A stretch of 60,477 nt of DNA, taken from Thalassococcus profundi. Its GTDB lineage: Bacteria > Pseudomonadota > Alphaproteobacteria > Rhodobacterales > Rhodobacteraceae. The notes beneath the pieces are model-generated. The model was not told the origin of the DNA. It did no database searches and saw nothing but the letters and a program-made list of their open reading frames with translations. The stretch is from NCBI RefSeq assembly GCF_003344785.1, contig NZ_QPMK01000001.1:1-60477 (forward strand), written 5' to 3'. The position numbers and the translations under genes were made by a program. Every line of letters starts with the position of its first letter. Positions within the stretch are counted from its first letter, which is position 1. Below, one piece after another: positions 1 through 9,118 of this stretch.

Positions 1-634
1 TCGGCATCAGGAACGGCTGATCGGTGGCGCGCGGCGGCTGCGGGATGTACTCGTCGACAGCGGCCATCAGCTCCTTGATCTTCTCTTCGCCGATCGCCGG
101 CTCGGTGCCGTTCATGGCGTGCAGAGCCGAACCCGCGATGATCGGAACATCGTCGCCCGGGAAGTCGTAGGCGCTGAGCAGTTCGCGCACTTCCATTTCC
201 ACCAGCTCGAGCAGCTCCTCGTCGTCGACCTGGTCGACCTTGTTGAGGAACACGACCATGGCGGGGATGCCAACCTGGCGGCCCAGCAGGATGTGCTCGC
301 GGGTCTGCGGCATCGGGCCGTCGGCGGCGTTCACCACCAAGATCGCGCCGTCCATCTGCGCCGCACCGGTGATCATGTTCTTCACGTAGTCGGCGTGGCC
401 GGGGCAGTCGACGTGGGCGTAGTGGCGGTTCTCGGTCTCGTATTCCACGTGCGCGGTCGAGATGGTGATGCCGCGGGCCTTCTCTTCGGGCGCGCCGTCG
501 ATCTGGTCATAGGCGCGGAAGTCGCCGAAATACTTGGTGATCGCCGCCGTCAGCGTCGTCTTGCCGTGGTCAACGTGACCGATCGTGCCGATGTTGCAGT
601 GCGGTTTGCTGCGCTCAAACTTTGCCTTTGCCAT
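1..634 (-). CDS. tuf: Elongation factor Tu, N-terminal part (runs off the window)
   Basis: EF-Tu delivers aminoacyl-tRNA to the ribosome as a GTP complex. About 211 N-terminal residues are visible of the roughly 390 usual; the rest lies beyond base 1. All GTP-binding motifs seen are intact: GHVDHGKT at residues 19-26, the switch I motif RGITIST at 54-60, DCPGH at 76-80 and NKVD at 131-134. The start is the ATG at 632-634, giving the usual [12 protein letters not shown] beginning. A plausible promoter lies at 692-720. The gene is transcribed away from the lipoprotein gene at 749. Many relatives carry two tuf copies, and which one this is cannot be told here. Confidence 0.98.
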   Translation of the reverse strand, partial: MAKAKFERSKPHCNIGTIGHVDHGKTTLTAAITKYFGDFRAYDQIDGAPEEKARGITISTAHVEYETENRHYAHVDCPGHADYVKNMITGAAQMDGAILVVNAADGPMPQTREHILLGRQVGIPAMVVFLNKVDQVDDEELLELVEMEVRELLSAYDFPGDDVPIIAGSALHAMNGTEPAIGEEKIKELMAAVDEYIPQPPRATDQPFLMP

Positions 635-691
635 CTTTTCCAGACGCCTCGTGCTTGGGGGGCCGTCGCGGCCCGATTTCCATCGGAGCGG

Positions 692-720
692 CACATATTG
701 AGTCGGCGCGGGAAAATCAA
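692..720 (-). promoter_or_regulatory. Candidate sigma70-type promoter of tuf
   Basis: On the minus strand TTGATT is followed by 17 bases and then TATGTG, about 60 bases upstream of the EF-Tu start. The -35 hexamer with its TTG core and the 17-base spacing fit alphaproteobacterial housekeeping promoters. The -10 match is partial, so this is an inference from the bases only. Confidence 0.4.
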
Positions 721-748
721 GCTTGAGATAGCAAATCTGCGGGCAGCG

Positions 749-1420
749 CTACTCCGCCGGGGCGGCTTCGGCGGTCTCCGTGAGCGGCGCGCTCGCGGCC
801 ACCCTGGCCGCCTCGGTCCCTGCTTCGGACGACCGCGCTTCGGCCGCAAGCCGCGCGGCGGTGGCGGCATTGGCCCCGGATCCGCCGAACCATCCCTCGC
901 TGCGCTGCATCTGCCGCATCCATTTCTCGATCTGCAGCGCCGCGTTGACCGACAGGTTCTCCAGCTGCACCTCCTTGGACTGGGTCAGGCCCGATCCCAC
1001 GACTGTGTCCGGGTTCACCGCCTCGAGGACTGTGATCTCCTTGGGTTCGGGGTTGAGCTTTTCGCCCGCGGCATCGTCCCAGACCGTCGCGCGCAGGATC
1101 ATCACCGACTTCGGACTCAGCACCAGGGGGATGCCGGGCTGCGCCAGGACATAGCCTTCGATGCTGACGCCGATGTGGTAGAACTTGTCGCCCTCGTAGC
1201 GCCGGAACCGCGTCTCGAGCGCGCTGTCCAGCGCCGCGATCCACTCGTCGTCCGTGGCCTCGCGGGACACCGGTCCCTTGACGATGTTGGGCGTGACGAC
1301 GATGGCGTGGCCGAGCTTGAAGTCGCCCAGCGGCTCGGTCGGTTTTTCCAAATCCCGCGCGCCATCGGCGCAGGCGGCAAGCGTCAGCAGGACAAGACCG
1401 GCAATGAGGCGACGGATCAT
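749..1420 (-). CDS. Predicted lipoprotein of unknown function
   Basis: The 223-residue product starts with a short basic N-terminus, a hydrophobic stretch and a lipobox ending LAAC, so Cys17 is the likely lipidated residue and the protein should be membrane-anchored. The middle part looks like a soluble domain with strand-rich segments, and the last 50 residues are an Ala/Glu-rich low-complexity tail. The start at 1420 was preferred over an upstream in-frame codon at 1444 because GGGAG lies at a normal distance before it and because it leaves a clean signal peptide. I do not recognise the family. It appears monocistronic, with a palindrome and a hairpin in its upstream region. Confidence 0.8.
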   Translation of the reverse strand: MIRRLIAGLVLLTLAACADGARDLEKPTEPLGDFKLGHAIVVTPNIVKGPVSREATDDEWIAALDSALETRFRRYEGDKFYHIGVSIEGYVLAQPGIPLVLSPKSVMILRATVWDDAAGEKLNPEPKEITVLEAVNPDTVVGSGLTQSKEVQLENLSVNAALQIEKWMRQMQRSEGWFGGSGANAATAARLAAEARSSEAGTEAARVAASAPLTETAEAAPAE

Positions 1421-1503
1421 GGGCAACTCCCTTCGTGTGCCCAAAGGGATAGCCCGGCGGCCGAGGCAAATGCAATCTTGCCGCGGCGTGCAGAGTCAGC
1501 CTT

Positions 1504-1523
1504 CGGAAATCTCGAGATTTCCG
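1504..1523. promoter_or_regulatory. Perfect 20-bp palindrome upstream of the lipoprotein gene
   Basis: CGGAAATCTC is followed directly by its reverse complement GAGATTTCCG, a perfect palindrome centred on an XhoI-like CTCGAG. It lies about 85 bases upstream of the lipoprotein start at 1420. Dyads of this size often bind dimeric regulators, but no binding protein can be named from the sequence. Confidence 0.4.
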
Positions 1524-1525
1524 GA

Positions 1526-1547
1526 CCGTTTTTTTCGAGAAAAACGG
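1526..1547. terminator. A/T-rich inverted repeat, possible terminator or second operator arm
   Basis: CCGTTTTT (1526-1533) pairs with AAAAACGG (1540-1547) across a 6-base loop. It lies directly beside the 20-bp palindrome and downstream of the adenosyltransferase gene on the minus strand, where it could end that transcript. No long T-run follows the stem, so a terminator role is uncertain. Confidence 0.35.
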
Positions 1548-1575
1548 GCGCTCAGTCGCACACGCCCGACAATAT

Positions 1576-1707
1576 GCCCCGCCGCTCGTCGCGGCGCGGC
1601 CTTCCGGGGGCCGGGCCGTCCACTGGACGCCCCGCCGCTAGTCGCGGTTCGCCCTTCCGGGGGCCGGGCCGTCCACTGGACGCCCCGCCGCTAGTCGCGG
1701 TTCGCCC
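1576..1707. repeat. 53-bp tandem repeat, about 2.5 copies, across a stop codon
   Basis: The unit begins GCCCCGCCGCT and repeats at 1576, 1629 and 1682 (partial). Copies two and three are identical over their overlap, and copy one differs at a few positions. Each full copy contains a compact hairpin, CGTCC-ACT-GGACG. The partial third copy includes the last codons and stop of the adenosyltransferase gene; copy two repeats that coding tail out of context downstream. The period is not a multiple of three, as expected for non-coding duplication. Confidence 0.85.
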
Positions 1708-2266
1708 CCGGAACCCACAAGACATCGGACTTGCCGTCGTCGTTGGCGATCCGGGCCGCGACGAAGAACCAGTCGCTGAGGCGGTTGAGGTATTTCACCG
1801 CCGCCGGGTTCACCGACTCCATCGTCGCGAGGTAGACGAGGTGCCGTTCCGCCCGCCGTGCCACGGTCCGGCACTGGTGCAGGTAGGCCGAGGCCGCCGA
1901 CCCGCCGGGCAGGATGAAGCTGCGCAAGGGTTCGAGCCGCGCGTTCATCGCGTCGATCTCGTTTTCCAGCCGCTTGGTCTGGCTGTCGGCCATGCGCAGC
2001 GGCGGGTATTCGCGCTCGGCATCCTTCTCCATGTCCGGCGTGCAGAGGTCCGCGCCCATGTCGAAGAGGTCGTTCTGCACCCGCGCCAGCTGCGCGTCCA
2101 TTTCGGGCGACACATGCAGGCGTGCGAGCCCGACGATGGCGTTCAGCTCGTCGGTCGTGCCGTAGGCGGTGACCCGCATCGAATGCTTGGCCACGCGCGC
2201 GCCGTTGCCGAGCGCGGTGTCGCCGTCGTCGCCGGTGCGTGTGTAGATCTTGTTCAGGACTACCAT
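1691..2266 (-). CDS. Cob(I)yrinic acid a,c-diamide / cob(I)alamin adenosyltransferase, PduO type
   Basis: The enzyme transfers the adenosyl group of ATP to cob(I)alamin to make coenzyme B12. The 191 residues match the PduO/MMAB class, with the N-terminal ATP-binding motif KIYTRTGDDGDT near residues 6-17 and the helical core with CRTVARRAER and the C-terminal RLSDWFFVAAR. The start is an ATG four bases after the stop of the twin-TM gene, so the two are co-transcribed. The cofactor is needed by ethylmalonyl-CoA and methylmalonyl-CoA mutases, which fits the methylsuccinyl-CoA dehydrogenase found elsewhere in the window. The last codons and stop lie inside a 53-bp tandem repeat. Confidence 0.93.
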   Translation of the reverse strand: MVVLNKIYTRTGDDGDTALGNGARVAKHSMRVTAYGTTDELNAIVGLARLHVSPEMDAQLARVQNDLFDMGADLCTPDMEKDAEREYPPLRMADSQTKRLENEIDAMNARLEPLRSFILPGGSAASAYLHQCRTVARRAERHLVYLATMESVNPAAVKYLNRLSDWFFVAARIANDDGKSDVLWVPGANRD

Positions 2267-2270
2267 CGGG

Positions 2271-2474
2271 TCAGCCTCCGCTTCTGAGCCAGACGAACAG
2301 CAGGATCAGCAGCACGGCGATGAATTGCGCCGCCACCCGCAGCTGCATCAGCTTGTTGCCGTATTTGCGATTGAACTCCCCGCCCTTGGCGAAACCGCCG
2401 ATGCCGATCATCAGGATCACCACCACGCCGATCATCACCGCGGCCATCAGAAGAAAAAGGGGGTCGTCTCTCAT
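2271..2474 (-). CDS. Twin transmembrane protein (HIG1-like domain)
   Basis: The product is a 67-residue inner-membrane protein with two hydrophobic helices, about residues 6-25 and 45-63, joined by a short loop with GGEFNRKYGNKLMQLRV. This arrangement and the conserved loop are typical of the small HIG1-type twin-transmembrane proteins of alphaproteobacteria, related to respiratory supercomplex factors. It is the first gene of a two-gene unit with the adenosyltransferase, whose ATG follows its TGA after four bases. A direct role in B12 metabolism is not implied by the sequence; the pairing seems to be a lineage-specific gene order. Confidence 0.8.
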   Translation of the reverse strand: MRDDPLFLLMAAVMIGVVVILMIGIGGFAKGGEFNRKYGNKLMQLRVAAQFIAVLLILLFVWLRSGG

Positions 2475-2544
2475 GTCGCCCTCCGGGGCTTGGGTCAGAT
2501 GCGGGCAGATGTAGCGGATCGCCGGGCAAAAGCGAATGCGACCT

Positions 2545-3369
2545 TCAGCCCTTGCTCAGAATGGCGTCCAGCCAGCGGGTCGGCAGCAGCCGCCGCAGCA
2601 GCCCCATCGCATGGGTCGGTGTGGTGACGTAGTAGCGAGGCCGCGGGCGCCGCGCCTCGAGCGCCTGGACGACCCTGGCCGTGACCGCCGAAGCCGGCCA
2701 TTGCGGTCCGCCCGAGCTGCCCTTGTAGAGCTTGTCATGCAGCGAGTCGCGGTACTGGTCGGCCCGCGCCGAGCGTTCCCAGTCGATCCATTTTTCGAAC
2801 TGGCGGATGGCGTTCTGGCGGAACGCCGTCTCAATCGGGCCGGGTTCGATCAGGACGACGGAAATGTTGGCATCCGCCATCTCCATTCGCAGCACGTCCG
2901 ACAGCCCCTCGAGCGCGAATTTCGTCGCCACATAGGCCCCGCGCCATTTCATGCCCACGACGCCCAGCACCGAGGAATTCATCAGGATGCGCCCGTGCCC
3001 CTGCGCCCGCATCACCGGAAGCGCGCGGGTGGTGAGATCGTGCCAGCCAATGAGGTTGGCCTCGAAGATCGTCCGCAGGGCCGCCGCCGAGACATCTTCC
3101 AGCGGACCGGGGATCGCGTAGGCGCCGTTGTTGAAGAGCGCATCGAGCCGGCCGCCCGTCGCCTCCAGCACCTCGGCCAGACCGCTTTCGATGCTCTCGG
3201 GATCCTCGTAGTCGATGCGCGGGCTGTCAAAGCCTTCTTCCCTCAGCCGCGCGCAATCCTCGGCACGGCGGCAGGAGGCAAAGACGCGCCAGCCCTTGTC
3301 GCGAAGGGTTCTCGCGCTGTCATATCCGATGCCGCTCGAACAGCCTGTGATGAGGATGGATTTCTGCAT
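2545..3369 (-). CDS. Short-chain dehydrogenase/reductase (SDR) family oxidoreductase
   Basis: This is a 274-residue classical SDR. The NAD(P)-binding motif TGCSSGIG is at residues 8-15, NNGAY at 80-84, the catalytic serines at 132-133 and the catalytic pair Tyr146/Lys150 in YVATK. A reductase acting on a hydroxyl or carbonyl substrate is expected, but the substrate cannot be read from the sequence. The start at 3369 was chosen over an upstream in-frame codon because AGGGGG precedes it and the Rossmann motif then starts at the normal distance. It appears to be transcribed alone. Confidence 0.9.
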   Translation of the reverse strand: MQKSILITGCSSGIGYDSARTLRDKGWRVFASCRRAEDCARLREEGFDSPRIDYEDPESIESGLAEVLEATGGRLDALFNNGAYAIPGPLEDVSAAALRTIFEANLIGWHDLTTRALPVMRAQGHGRILMNSSVLGVVGMKWRGAYVATKFALEGLSDVLRMEMADANISVVLIEPGPIETAFRQNAIRQFEKWIDWERSARADQYRDSLHDKLYKGSSGGPQWPASAVTARVVQALEARRPRPRYYVTTPTHAMGLLRRLLPTRWLDAILSKG

Positions 3370-3437
3370 GGCGCCCCCTGTCGACCCTGTCATGCAGAAG
3401 CAGGCGCGACAGGGCAAGGCCCGTCATGGCGTGTCGG

Positions 3438-4067
3438 TCACTCCGCCGAGGCGGTGACGAGAAAATCGGCCATCCAGCCCACGCGGTTGGTCGCGGGGAC
3501 CTTGAGCTTGAGCCAGCCATCGCCGGTATTCTGCAGGACGATCACCTCGTCGCCGCGTCCCAGTTGGTCGACGACGGAAAAATTCGTGCCCGGCCCGTTG
3601 CGCAGGTTGACCCGCGAGCCAGAGACTTCACGCACATCCTGCGTCGCCGTGGCAGTCCGGTTGAAATCGTCGATGGAATAGAGGACGCCAGCGTTCCCGG
3701 CAGTATCGGTTTCTTCGGGCGCGTCCGCCGCATCAGAGCCGGCCACGGTGTCGGTCTCCGATGCCGAGATACCCTCGACAACCAGTGCGGCAAGCTGTTC
3801 GGCATCCGTCTCGGGCTCCGCTTGCGGCGTCGGCGCCCTGTCGACAGAGGCCAGGGTGATATCCAGTTCGGGCACCTCGGTTACCGGAGTCAGCTTGATG
3901 AGTTCGTTGCCGCTGGTGTCGGCTCGTGCCACCACGTCCGCCTCGATGTCGGAGGGCGTGGCCTGCGCGGACGCAAGATCAGGGCCAGCCTGGAAGTCGG
4001 CCCCGCCGCTCATCTCGTAAAAACCCCAGCCCATGAAAGCGAAAGTCAGAAAAATAAAACGCTTCAT
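3438..4067 (-). CDS. SH3-domain (SH3b) containing exported protein
   Basis: The 209-residue product has a hydrophobic N-terminal segment that could be a signal peptide or anchor, a long acidic linker of low complexity, and a C-terminal bacterial SH3 domain (about residues 143-205) with the characteristic VNLRNGPGTNFSVV and a GWLKL strand. Bacterial SH3 domains usually bind cell-wall peptides or act as targeting modules, and no catalytic domain is attached here. A periplasmic role is inferred. It is divergent from parC, leaving a 158-base shared upstream region. Confidence 0.82.
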   Translation of the reverse strand: MKRFIFLTFAFMGWGFYEMSGGADFQAGPDLASAQATPSDIEADVVARADTSGNELIKLTPVTEVPELDITLASVDRAPTPQAEPETDAEQLAALVVEGISASETDTVAGSDAADAPEETDTAGNAGVLYSIDDFNRTATATQDVREVSGSRVNLRNGPGTNFSVVDQLGRGDEVIVLQNTGDGWLKLKVPATNRVGWMADFLVTASAE

Positions 4068-4225
4068 CGAACAACATCCCCCGTCGCGTCCCCGACCCGG
4101 CAGCAGCAGTCATCGGGGCACATTTTCAACTTATCCGATTCCTTTGGCCCGGCTAAGGGAAAAGCTCGGAAATATTCCCCAACCGCGGCTTTACGGGGCC
4201 GGAGCGCGAAGTTATCACAGCATCT

Positions 4226-6649
4226 ATGAGCGACACCGTCGATGACCCCAACATGACCCCGCGCGAGTCCTCCGAGACCCTGCGCCGTGCGATCGGCGAT
4301 CGCTACCTGACCTACGCGCTCAGCACGATCATGCATCGCGCGCTTCCGGATGCCCGTGACGGGTTGAAGCCCGTGCACCGGCGTATCCTATATGCAATGC
4401 GCCGGCTGCGCCTTAGTTCCACCGGCGGCTTCCTGAAATCCGCGAAGATCAGCGGCGACACGATGGGGGATTTCCACCCGCACGGCGACGCGGCGATCTA
4501 CGACGCCATGGCGCGCCTCGCGCAGGATTTCACCATCCGCTATCCGCTGGTGAACGGCCAGGGCAACTTCGGCAACATCGACGGCGACAACCCGGCCGCC
4601 AGCCGCTACACCGAAGCGCGCATGACGATCATGGCCGAGGCGCTGCTCGATGGACTCGACGAGAACGCCGTCGATTATCGCGACAATTACGACGGACGCC
4701 TCAAGGAACCGGTGGTCCTGCCCGCGTCCTATCCGAACCTGCTGGCCAACGGGTCGAGCGGCATCGCCGTCGGCATGGCCACCAACATTCCGCCGCACAA
4801 CATCGCCGAACTGATCGAGGCCTGCCTGCACCTCATCAAGTCGCCCGATGCCCGCGACGACACGCTGCTGCAATACGTCCCCGGCCCCGACTTCCCCACC
4901 GGCGGCACCATCGTGGAGCCGCGCGAGAGCATCGCCCAGACCTACGACACCGGGCGCGGGTCGATCCGGCTGCGGTCGAAATGGGAGGTCGAGGACCTGG
5001 GCCGCGGCCAGTGGCAGGTCGTGGTCACGGAAATTCCCTACCAGGTGCAGAAGTCCAAGCTGGTCGAACGGCTGGCGGAGCTGATACAGACCAAGAAGGT
5101 GCCGATCCTCGCCGACGTGCGCGACGAGAGCGCCGAGGACATCCGCATGGTGCTCGAACCGCGGTCGCGCAGCGTCGATCCGGACGTGCTGATGGGGATG
5201 CTGTTCCGCAACTCGGACCTCGAGGTCCGGTTCAGCATGAACATGAACGTGCTGATCGACGGCGTCACGCCCAAGGTCTGCTCGCTCAAGGAAGTGCTGC
5301 GCGCCTTCCTCGATTTTCGCCGCGACGTGCTGATCCGCCGGTCGCGCCACCGGATGGCCAAGATCGACAACCGGCTCGAAGTGCTCGAAGGGCTGATCAT
5401 CGCCTTCCTGAACCTCGACCGGGTGATCGACATCATCCGCTACGACGACGACCCCAAGGCGGCGCTGATGTACGAGGACTGGTCGCGTGCCCACCAGTCC
5501 GGCATTGCCCGCGCGATGACCGAGGCCGACTATGTCTCGCCGTTGGTCGGCATCGATGTGAAGTCGCTGGAGTTGCGCGACGACCCTGAGGCCATCGCGC
5601 GCGGCGTGCTGGCCGACGACGGCGGCCCGGCGGCGGTGCCGCGGCGCTTTGTCGGGCGGTCCGAAGGGCTGTCGGACGTGCAGGCCGAGGCCATCCTCAA
5701 CATGCGCCTGCGGTCCTTGCGCCGCCTCGAAGAGCTTGAGCTGGTCAAGGAGCGCGACACGCTGATGGAGGAACGCGCGGGCCTCGAGGATCTGCTCGAT
5801 TCCGAAGAGCTGCAGTGGAAATCCATCGCCGAGGAACTGCGCGACGTGCGCAAACGCTTCGGCAAGGATTACGCGGGCGGCGCGCGCCGCACCGTCTTTG
5901 CCGAGGCGACGGACACGCCCGACGTGCCGCTCGAGGCGATGATCGACCGCGAGCCGATCACGGTGGTCTGCTCGAAAATGGGCTGGATCCGCGCCATGAC
6001 CGGCCATATCGCGCTCGACCGCGAGCTGAAGTTCAAGGACGGCGACGGGCCGCGCTTCATCTTCCACGCCGAAACCACCGACCGGCTGCTGGTCTTCGGA
6101 TCGAACGGGCGGTTCTACACGCTGTCGGCGGCCAACCTGCCCGGCGGCCGCGGCATGGGCGAACCGCTGCGCCTGATGGTCGACCTGCCCAACGAGGCCG
6201 AGATCGTCGACCTCTTCATCCATCAGCCCGGGCGCAAGCTGCTGGTGGCCTCTTCGGCGGGCGACGGCTTTGTCGTGCCCGAGGACGAGGTCATCGCCCA
6301 GACCCGCACCGGCAAGCAGGTGCTGAACGTGCGCGGCGACACCCGCGCGAAGGTCTGCAAACCGGTGACCGGCGACGCGGTCGCGGTGGTGGGCGAGAAC
6401 CGCAAGGTTCTGGTCTTCATGCTCGACGAGCTTCCGGAAATGGGTCGCGGCAAGGGCGTGCGGCTGCAAAAGTACAAGGACGGGGGCCTCTCGGATGCAA
6501 CCACCTTCACCCTGGGGGAAGGCCTCTCCTGGCGCGACCCGGCCGGACGCACCCGAACCGAAGCCGACCTCGCCGAATGGACCGGAAAGCGCGCCGGATC
6601 GGGGCGCATGGCCCCGCGCGGCTTCCCCCGCGACAACACCTTCACCTGA
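4226..6649 (+). CDS. parC: DNA topoisomerase IV subunit A
   Basis: ParC is the breakage-reunion subunit of topoisomerase IV, which decatenates daughter chromosomes together with ParE. The 807 residues cover the winged-helix/tower domains and a shorter C-terminal beta-pinwheel region without the GyrA box, favouring ParC over GyrA. The catalytic tyrosine is Tyr128 in [10 protein letters not shown]. The quinolone-region segment reads [12 protein letters not shown], so the position equal to E. coli ParC Ser80 is Ala89. The start codon has only a weak ribosome site. The 3' end overlaps the only ATG available to the following DUF898 gene. Confidence 0.95.
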   Translation: MSDTVDDPNMTPRESSETLRRAIGDRYLTYALSTIMHRALPDARDGLKPVHRRILYAMRRLRLSSTGGFLKSAKISGDTMGDFHPHGDAAIYDAMARLAQDFTIRYPLVNGQGNFGNIDGDNPAASRYTEARMTIMAEALLDGLDENAVDYRDNYDGRLKEPVVLPASYPNLLANGSSGIAVGMATNIPPHNIAELIEACLHLIKSPDARDDTLLQYVPGPDFPTGGTIVEPRESIAQTYDTGRGSIRLRSKWEVEDLGRGQWQVVVTEIPYQVQKSKLVERLAELIQTKKVPILADVRDESAEDIRMVLEPRSRSVDPDVLMGMLFRNSDLEVRFSMNMNVLIDGVTPKVCSLKEVLRAFLDFRRDVLIRRSRHRMAKIDNRLEVLEGLIIAFLNLDRVIDIIRYDDDPKAALMYEDWSRAHQSGIARAMTEADYVSPLVGIDVKSLELRDDPEAIARGVLADDGGPAAVPRRFVGRSEGLSDVQAEAILNMRLRSLRRLEELELVKERDTLMEERAGLEDLLDSEELQWKSIAEELRDVRKRFGKDYAGGARRTVFAEATDTPDVPLEAMIDREPITVVCSKMGWIRAMTGHIALDRELKFKDGDGPRFIFHAETTDRLLVFGSNGRFYTLSAANLPGGRGMGEPLRLMVDLPNEAEIVDLFIHQPGRKLLVASSAGDGFVVPEDEVIAQTRTGKQVLNVRGDTRAKVCKPVTGDAVAVVGENRKVLVFMLDELPEMGRGKGVRLQKYKDGGLSDATTFTLGEGLSWRDPAGRTRTEADLAEWTGKRAGSGRMAPRGFPRDNTFT

Positions 6650-7847
6650 CACTTCGCCCGACCATGACGGGCTGCGCACCGATTTCGCCGGACGCCGCGC
6701 GCCGCTCTTCTGGCTGGCGCTCAAGACCGGCCTTTTCACGGTGCTGACTCTGGGCATCTACCGGTTCTGGATGAAGACCCGGCTGCGGCGCTGGTACTGG
6801 TCGGCGATCCGCCCCGGCGGGCAGCCGCTGGAATACGTGGGCGATCCCATCGAAAAGCTGTTGGGCTTCCTGATCGCGGTGGTGATCCTGGCCTTCTACA
6901 TCGGCATCGTGAACCTGCTGCTGATGTTCCTGAGCTTCTCGCTCTTCCAGGGCAACGGCGCGGCCTACCTGCTGAGCTTCCTTGGGGTGATCCCGTTGTG
7001 GTTCTACGCCCGCTATCGCGCCCGCCGCTACATCCTGGCCCGCACGCGCTGGCGCGGGTTGCGCTTCGGCCTGGCCCCCGGCGCCTGGGGCTACGCGGGA
7101 AGGGCGCTCTGGCACTGGACCGTGACGCTGCTGAGCCTCGGCCTACTGCTGCCGCGCATGACCTTTCATCTTGAGAAATACCGCACCGACCGGACCTCCT
7201 ACGGCACGGCGATGATGGTCCAGGGCGGCCGCTGGCAGATGCTCTACCCGGCGATGCGACCCCTCTTTGGCGCCGCGGCCTTGACCGGTGTGGCGGCGCT
7301 GGCGTTGAATTTCGGGCCGACCCCCGCCCCCGGCATCGGTCTTGCCATGCTGGCGGCGGCGGCGGCGGTCTACGGGCTGGTCCATTACCGGGTCCGCACG
7401 CTCGAGATGCTCACCGCAAACAAGACGCTGGACGGCGTGGCGCTGACGCTCGACGCCAGCCCCTTCCGCATCCTGATGATCCACGTGCTGGGCTACCTGC
7501 TGGCGGGTGTGGCCATCCTGCTGCCGCTGATGGTGCTGGGGTTCGTCATCATGGGCCTGCATTTCGCAGAGCTTGCGACGGAAAGCGGCGCGACGCAGAT
7601 CGTGCTGCTGGAAAACCTGCCGCGCTGGCTGCTGATCGGGGTGTCGGCGATGCTCTACTTCACCATATTCCTGATCTGGTCCGCGCTGACCCACACCTTC
7701 GTCACCATGCCGGTCACGCGGCACTATGCCCGCGGCCTGCGTGTCCTGAACCCCGCGCGGATTGAGGCGATCCGGCAGCGCCCGCGCGACGAGGTGGTGC
7801 AGGCCGAAGGCTTTGCCGAGGCGCTGGATGTGGGGGCGTCTATATGA
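6495..7847 (+). CDS. DUF898 (YjgN-type) polytopic membrane protein
   Basis: The C-terminal 390 residues are a typical DUF898/YjgN membrane protein: several hydrophobic helices and the conserved segments LGIYRFWMKTRLRRWYWSA and RWRGLRFGL. Function is unknown in the family. The only in-frame ATG is at 6495, which would overlap parC by 155 bases and add about 58 Pro/Ala-rich residues that look like an out-of-frame reading of parC. No ATG, GTG or TTG occurs close to the domain start; the nearest candidate is a CTG at 6672. The true N-terminus is therefore unresolved. The stop overlaps the next start in ATGA, so the two genes are translationally coupled. Confidence 0.8.
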   Translation: MQPPSPWGKASPGATRPDAPEPKPTSPNGPESAPDRGAWPRAASPATTPSPDTSPDHDGLRTDFAGRRAPLFWLALKTGLFTVLTLGIYRFWMKTRLRRWYWSAIRPGGQPLEYVGDPIEKLLGFLIAVVILAFYIGIVNLLLMFLSFSLFQGNGAAYLLSFLGVIPLWFYARYRARRYILARTRWRGLRFGLAPGAWGYAGRALWHWTVTLLSLGLLLPRMTFHLEKYRTDRTSYGTAMMVQGGRWQMLYPAMRPLFGAAALTGVAALALNFGPTPAPGIGLAMLAAAAAVYGLVHYRVRTLEMLTANKTLDGVALTLDASPFRILMIHVLGYLLAGVAILLPLMVLGFVIMGLHFAELATESGATQIVLLENLPRWLLIGVSAMLYFTIFLIWSALTHTFVTMPVTRHYARGLRVLNPARIEAIRQRPRDEVVQAEGFAEALDVGASI

Positions 7848-8971
7848 GCACGCTCCTGCGCGTCGGCGCCGCCCCCGCGCCCTTTGCAGCCGAGGCGCAG
7901 TATCTCGACGGCGCGTGCCCGCGGCCCGAACCCGTGCGGCTCGGCATCGACGAGACCGCGCAGGAGCTTGTCATTGCCCGCGACGACGGCATCGACCTTC
8001 GCTGGCCGCTGACGGCGATCCGCGAGGTGCCGGACCAGGCGGGCGGCGACCTGTTCGTGCTGCGGCTGCGCGACGACCCGCTGCAACGGCTGCTGCTGTC
8101 CGACCGCGACCTGGCCCCGCGCCTGCCGAACCTGCGCTGCCGCGCGCCAGTGACCAAGCGGCGGCAGCTGGTCCTCTGGGCGATGGCCGCCGTCGCCTCG
8201 GTCGCGCTGATCATCGGTGTGCTGGTGCCGCGCCTGGCCGACCAACTGGCGGTCTTCATCCCACCCGAGGGCGAACGGGCCCTGGGCGAGGTTACGCTGG
8301 AGCAGATCCGCTCCGCGCTCGACCAGACCGGCGTGGCGCCGGTGCCGCTCTGCGAAGCGCCGGAGGGCATGGCCGCGCTCTCCGCCATGACCGACCGGCT
8401 GACCGACGGCCAGACAATGCCGCTCGAGATCACGGTGAGCGTACTGGACCACGAGATGGTCAACGCCTTCGCACTGCCCGGCGGGCAGGTGGTGCTGTTC
8501 CGCGGGCTGATCGACACGGCAGAGAGACCCGAAGAGGTCGCCGCCGTGCTGGCGCACGAACTGGGCCACGTGGTCAGCCGCGATCCGACCCGCCACGCCC
8601 TGCGCTCCGCCGGGTCCATCGGCGTGCTGGGGCTGCTCTTCGGTGATTTCGCCGGGGGTGCGGTGGTGCTCTTCCTTGCCGAACGGCTGATCGACGCGCA
8701 GTACACGCAAGCCGCCGAGGCCGGCGCCGACGCCTTCGCCCACGACCTGCTGCTGGCCGCCGATGTCGCGCCCGGCGCGCTGGCCGAGATGTTCCGGCGG
8801 ATGCGCGAACTCGGCGGCGAACCCGAGGGGCTGGTGGCGCACTTCCTGTCGCATCCCGCGCTCGGCGACCGCATCGAGGCCGCCCGCGAAGCGACGCCCG
8901 AGGACTTCACCCCCACGCCGTTGCTGGACGACGGCGGGTGGTCCGCGCTGCAAACGATCTGCGACGATTAG
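7844..8971 (+). CDS. M48 family zinc metallopeptidase, membrane-anchored
   Basis: This 375-residue protein has a zinc-binding HELGH at residues 238-242 and a likely third ligand at Glu292 in AEAGADAFA, the hallmark of M48 peptidases. One clear transmembrane helix lies at about 108-128 and a hydrophobic segment at 256-280. The N-terminal 100 residues form a cytoplasmic domain rich in Asp/Arg that I do not recognise. It overlaps the DUF898 gene by four bases, an arrangement suggesting the two membrane proteins act together, perhaps in envelope quality control (inference). Confidence 0.88.
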   Translation: MSTLLRVGAAPAPFAAEAQYLDGACPRPEPVRLGIDETAQELVIARDDGIDLRWPLTAIREVPDQAGGDLFVLRLRDDPLQRLLLSDRDLAPRLPNLRCRAPVTKRRQLVLWAMAAVASVALIIGVLVPRLADQLAVFIPPEGERALGEVTLEQIRSALDQTGVAPVPLCEAPEGMAALSAMTDRLTDGQTMPLEITVSVLDHEMVNAFALPGGQVVLFRGLIDTAERPEEVAAVLAHELGHVVSRDPTRHALRSAGSIGVLGLLFGDFAGGAVVLFLAERLIDAQYTQAAEAGADAFAHDLLLAADVAPGALAEMFRRMRELGGEPEGLVAHFLSHPALGDRIEAAREATPEDFTPTPLLDDGGWSALQTICDD

Positions 8972-9118
8972 GGGGGATGGGCGCCGCGCGACTCGGGCTT
9001 ACCTGTCATAGGGAAGCTGCCGGAATCGGCAAAACGCGGCGTCGGAAGGCGATAACGTGACGATTTTGCCCTGTTTCCCCGGCGCGGCAAGCGGTATCAC
9101 CGCGAGGAACGTGTCAAA

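Noticed and set aside
119-2287. Plus-strand open frame of 722 codons across tuf, the lipoprotein and the adenosyltransferase
   Set aside because: It crosses three genes and a tandem repeat on the other strand and has no motif.
4388-6757. Minus-strand open frame of 789 codons opposite parC
   Set aside because: ParC on the plus strand is certain; the minus frame is His/Arg/Gly-rich with no recognisable fold.
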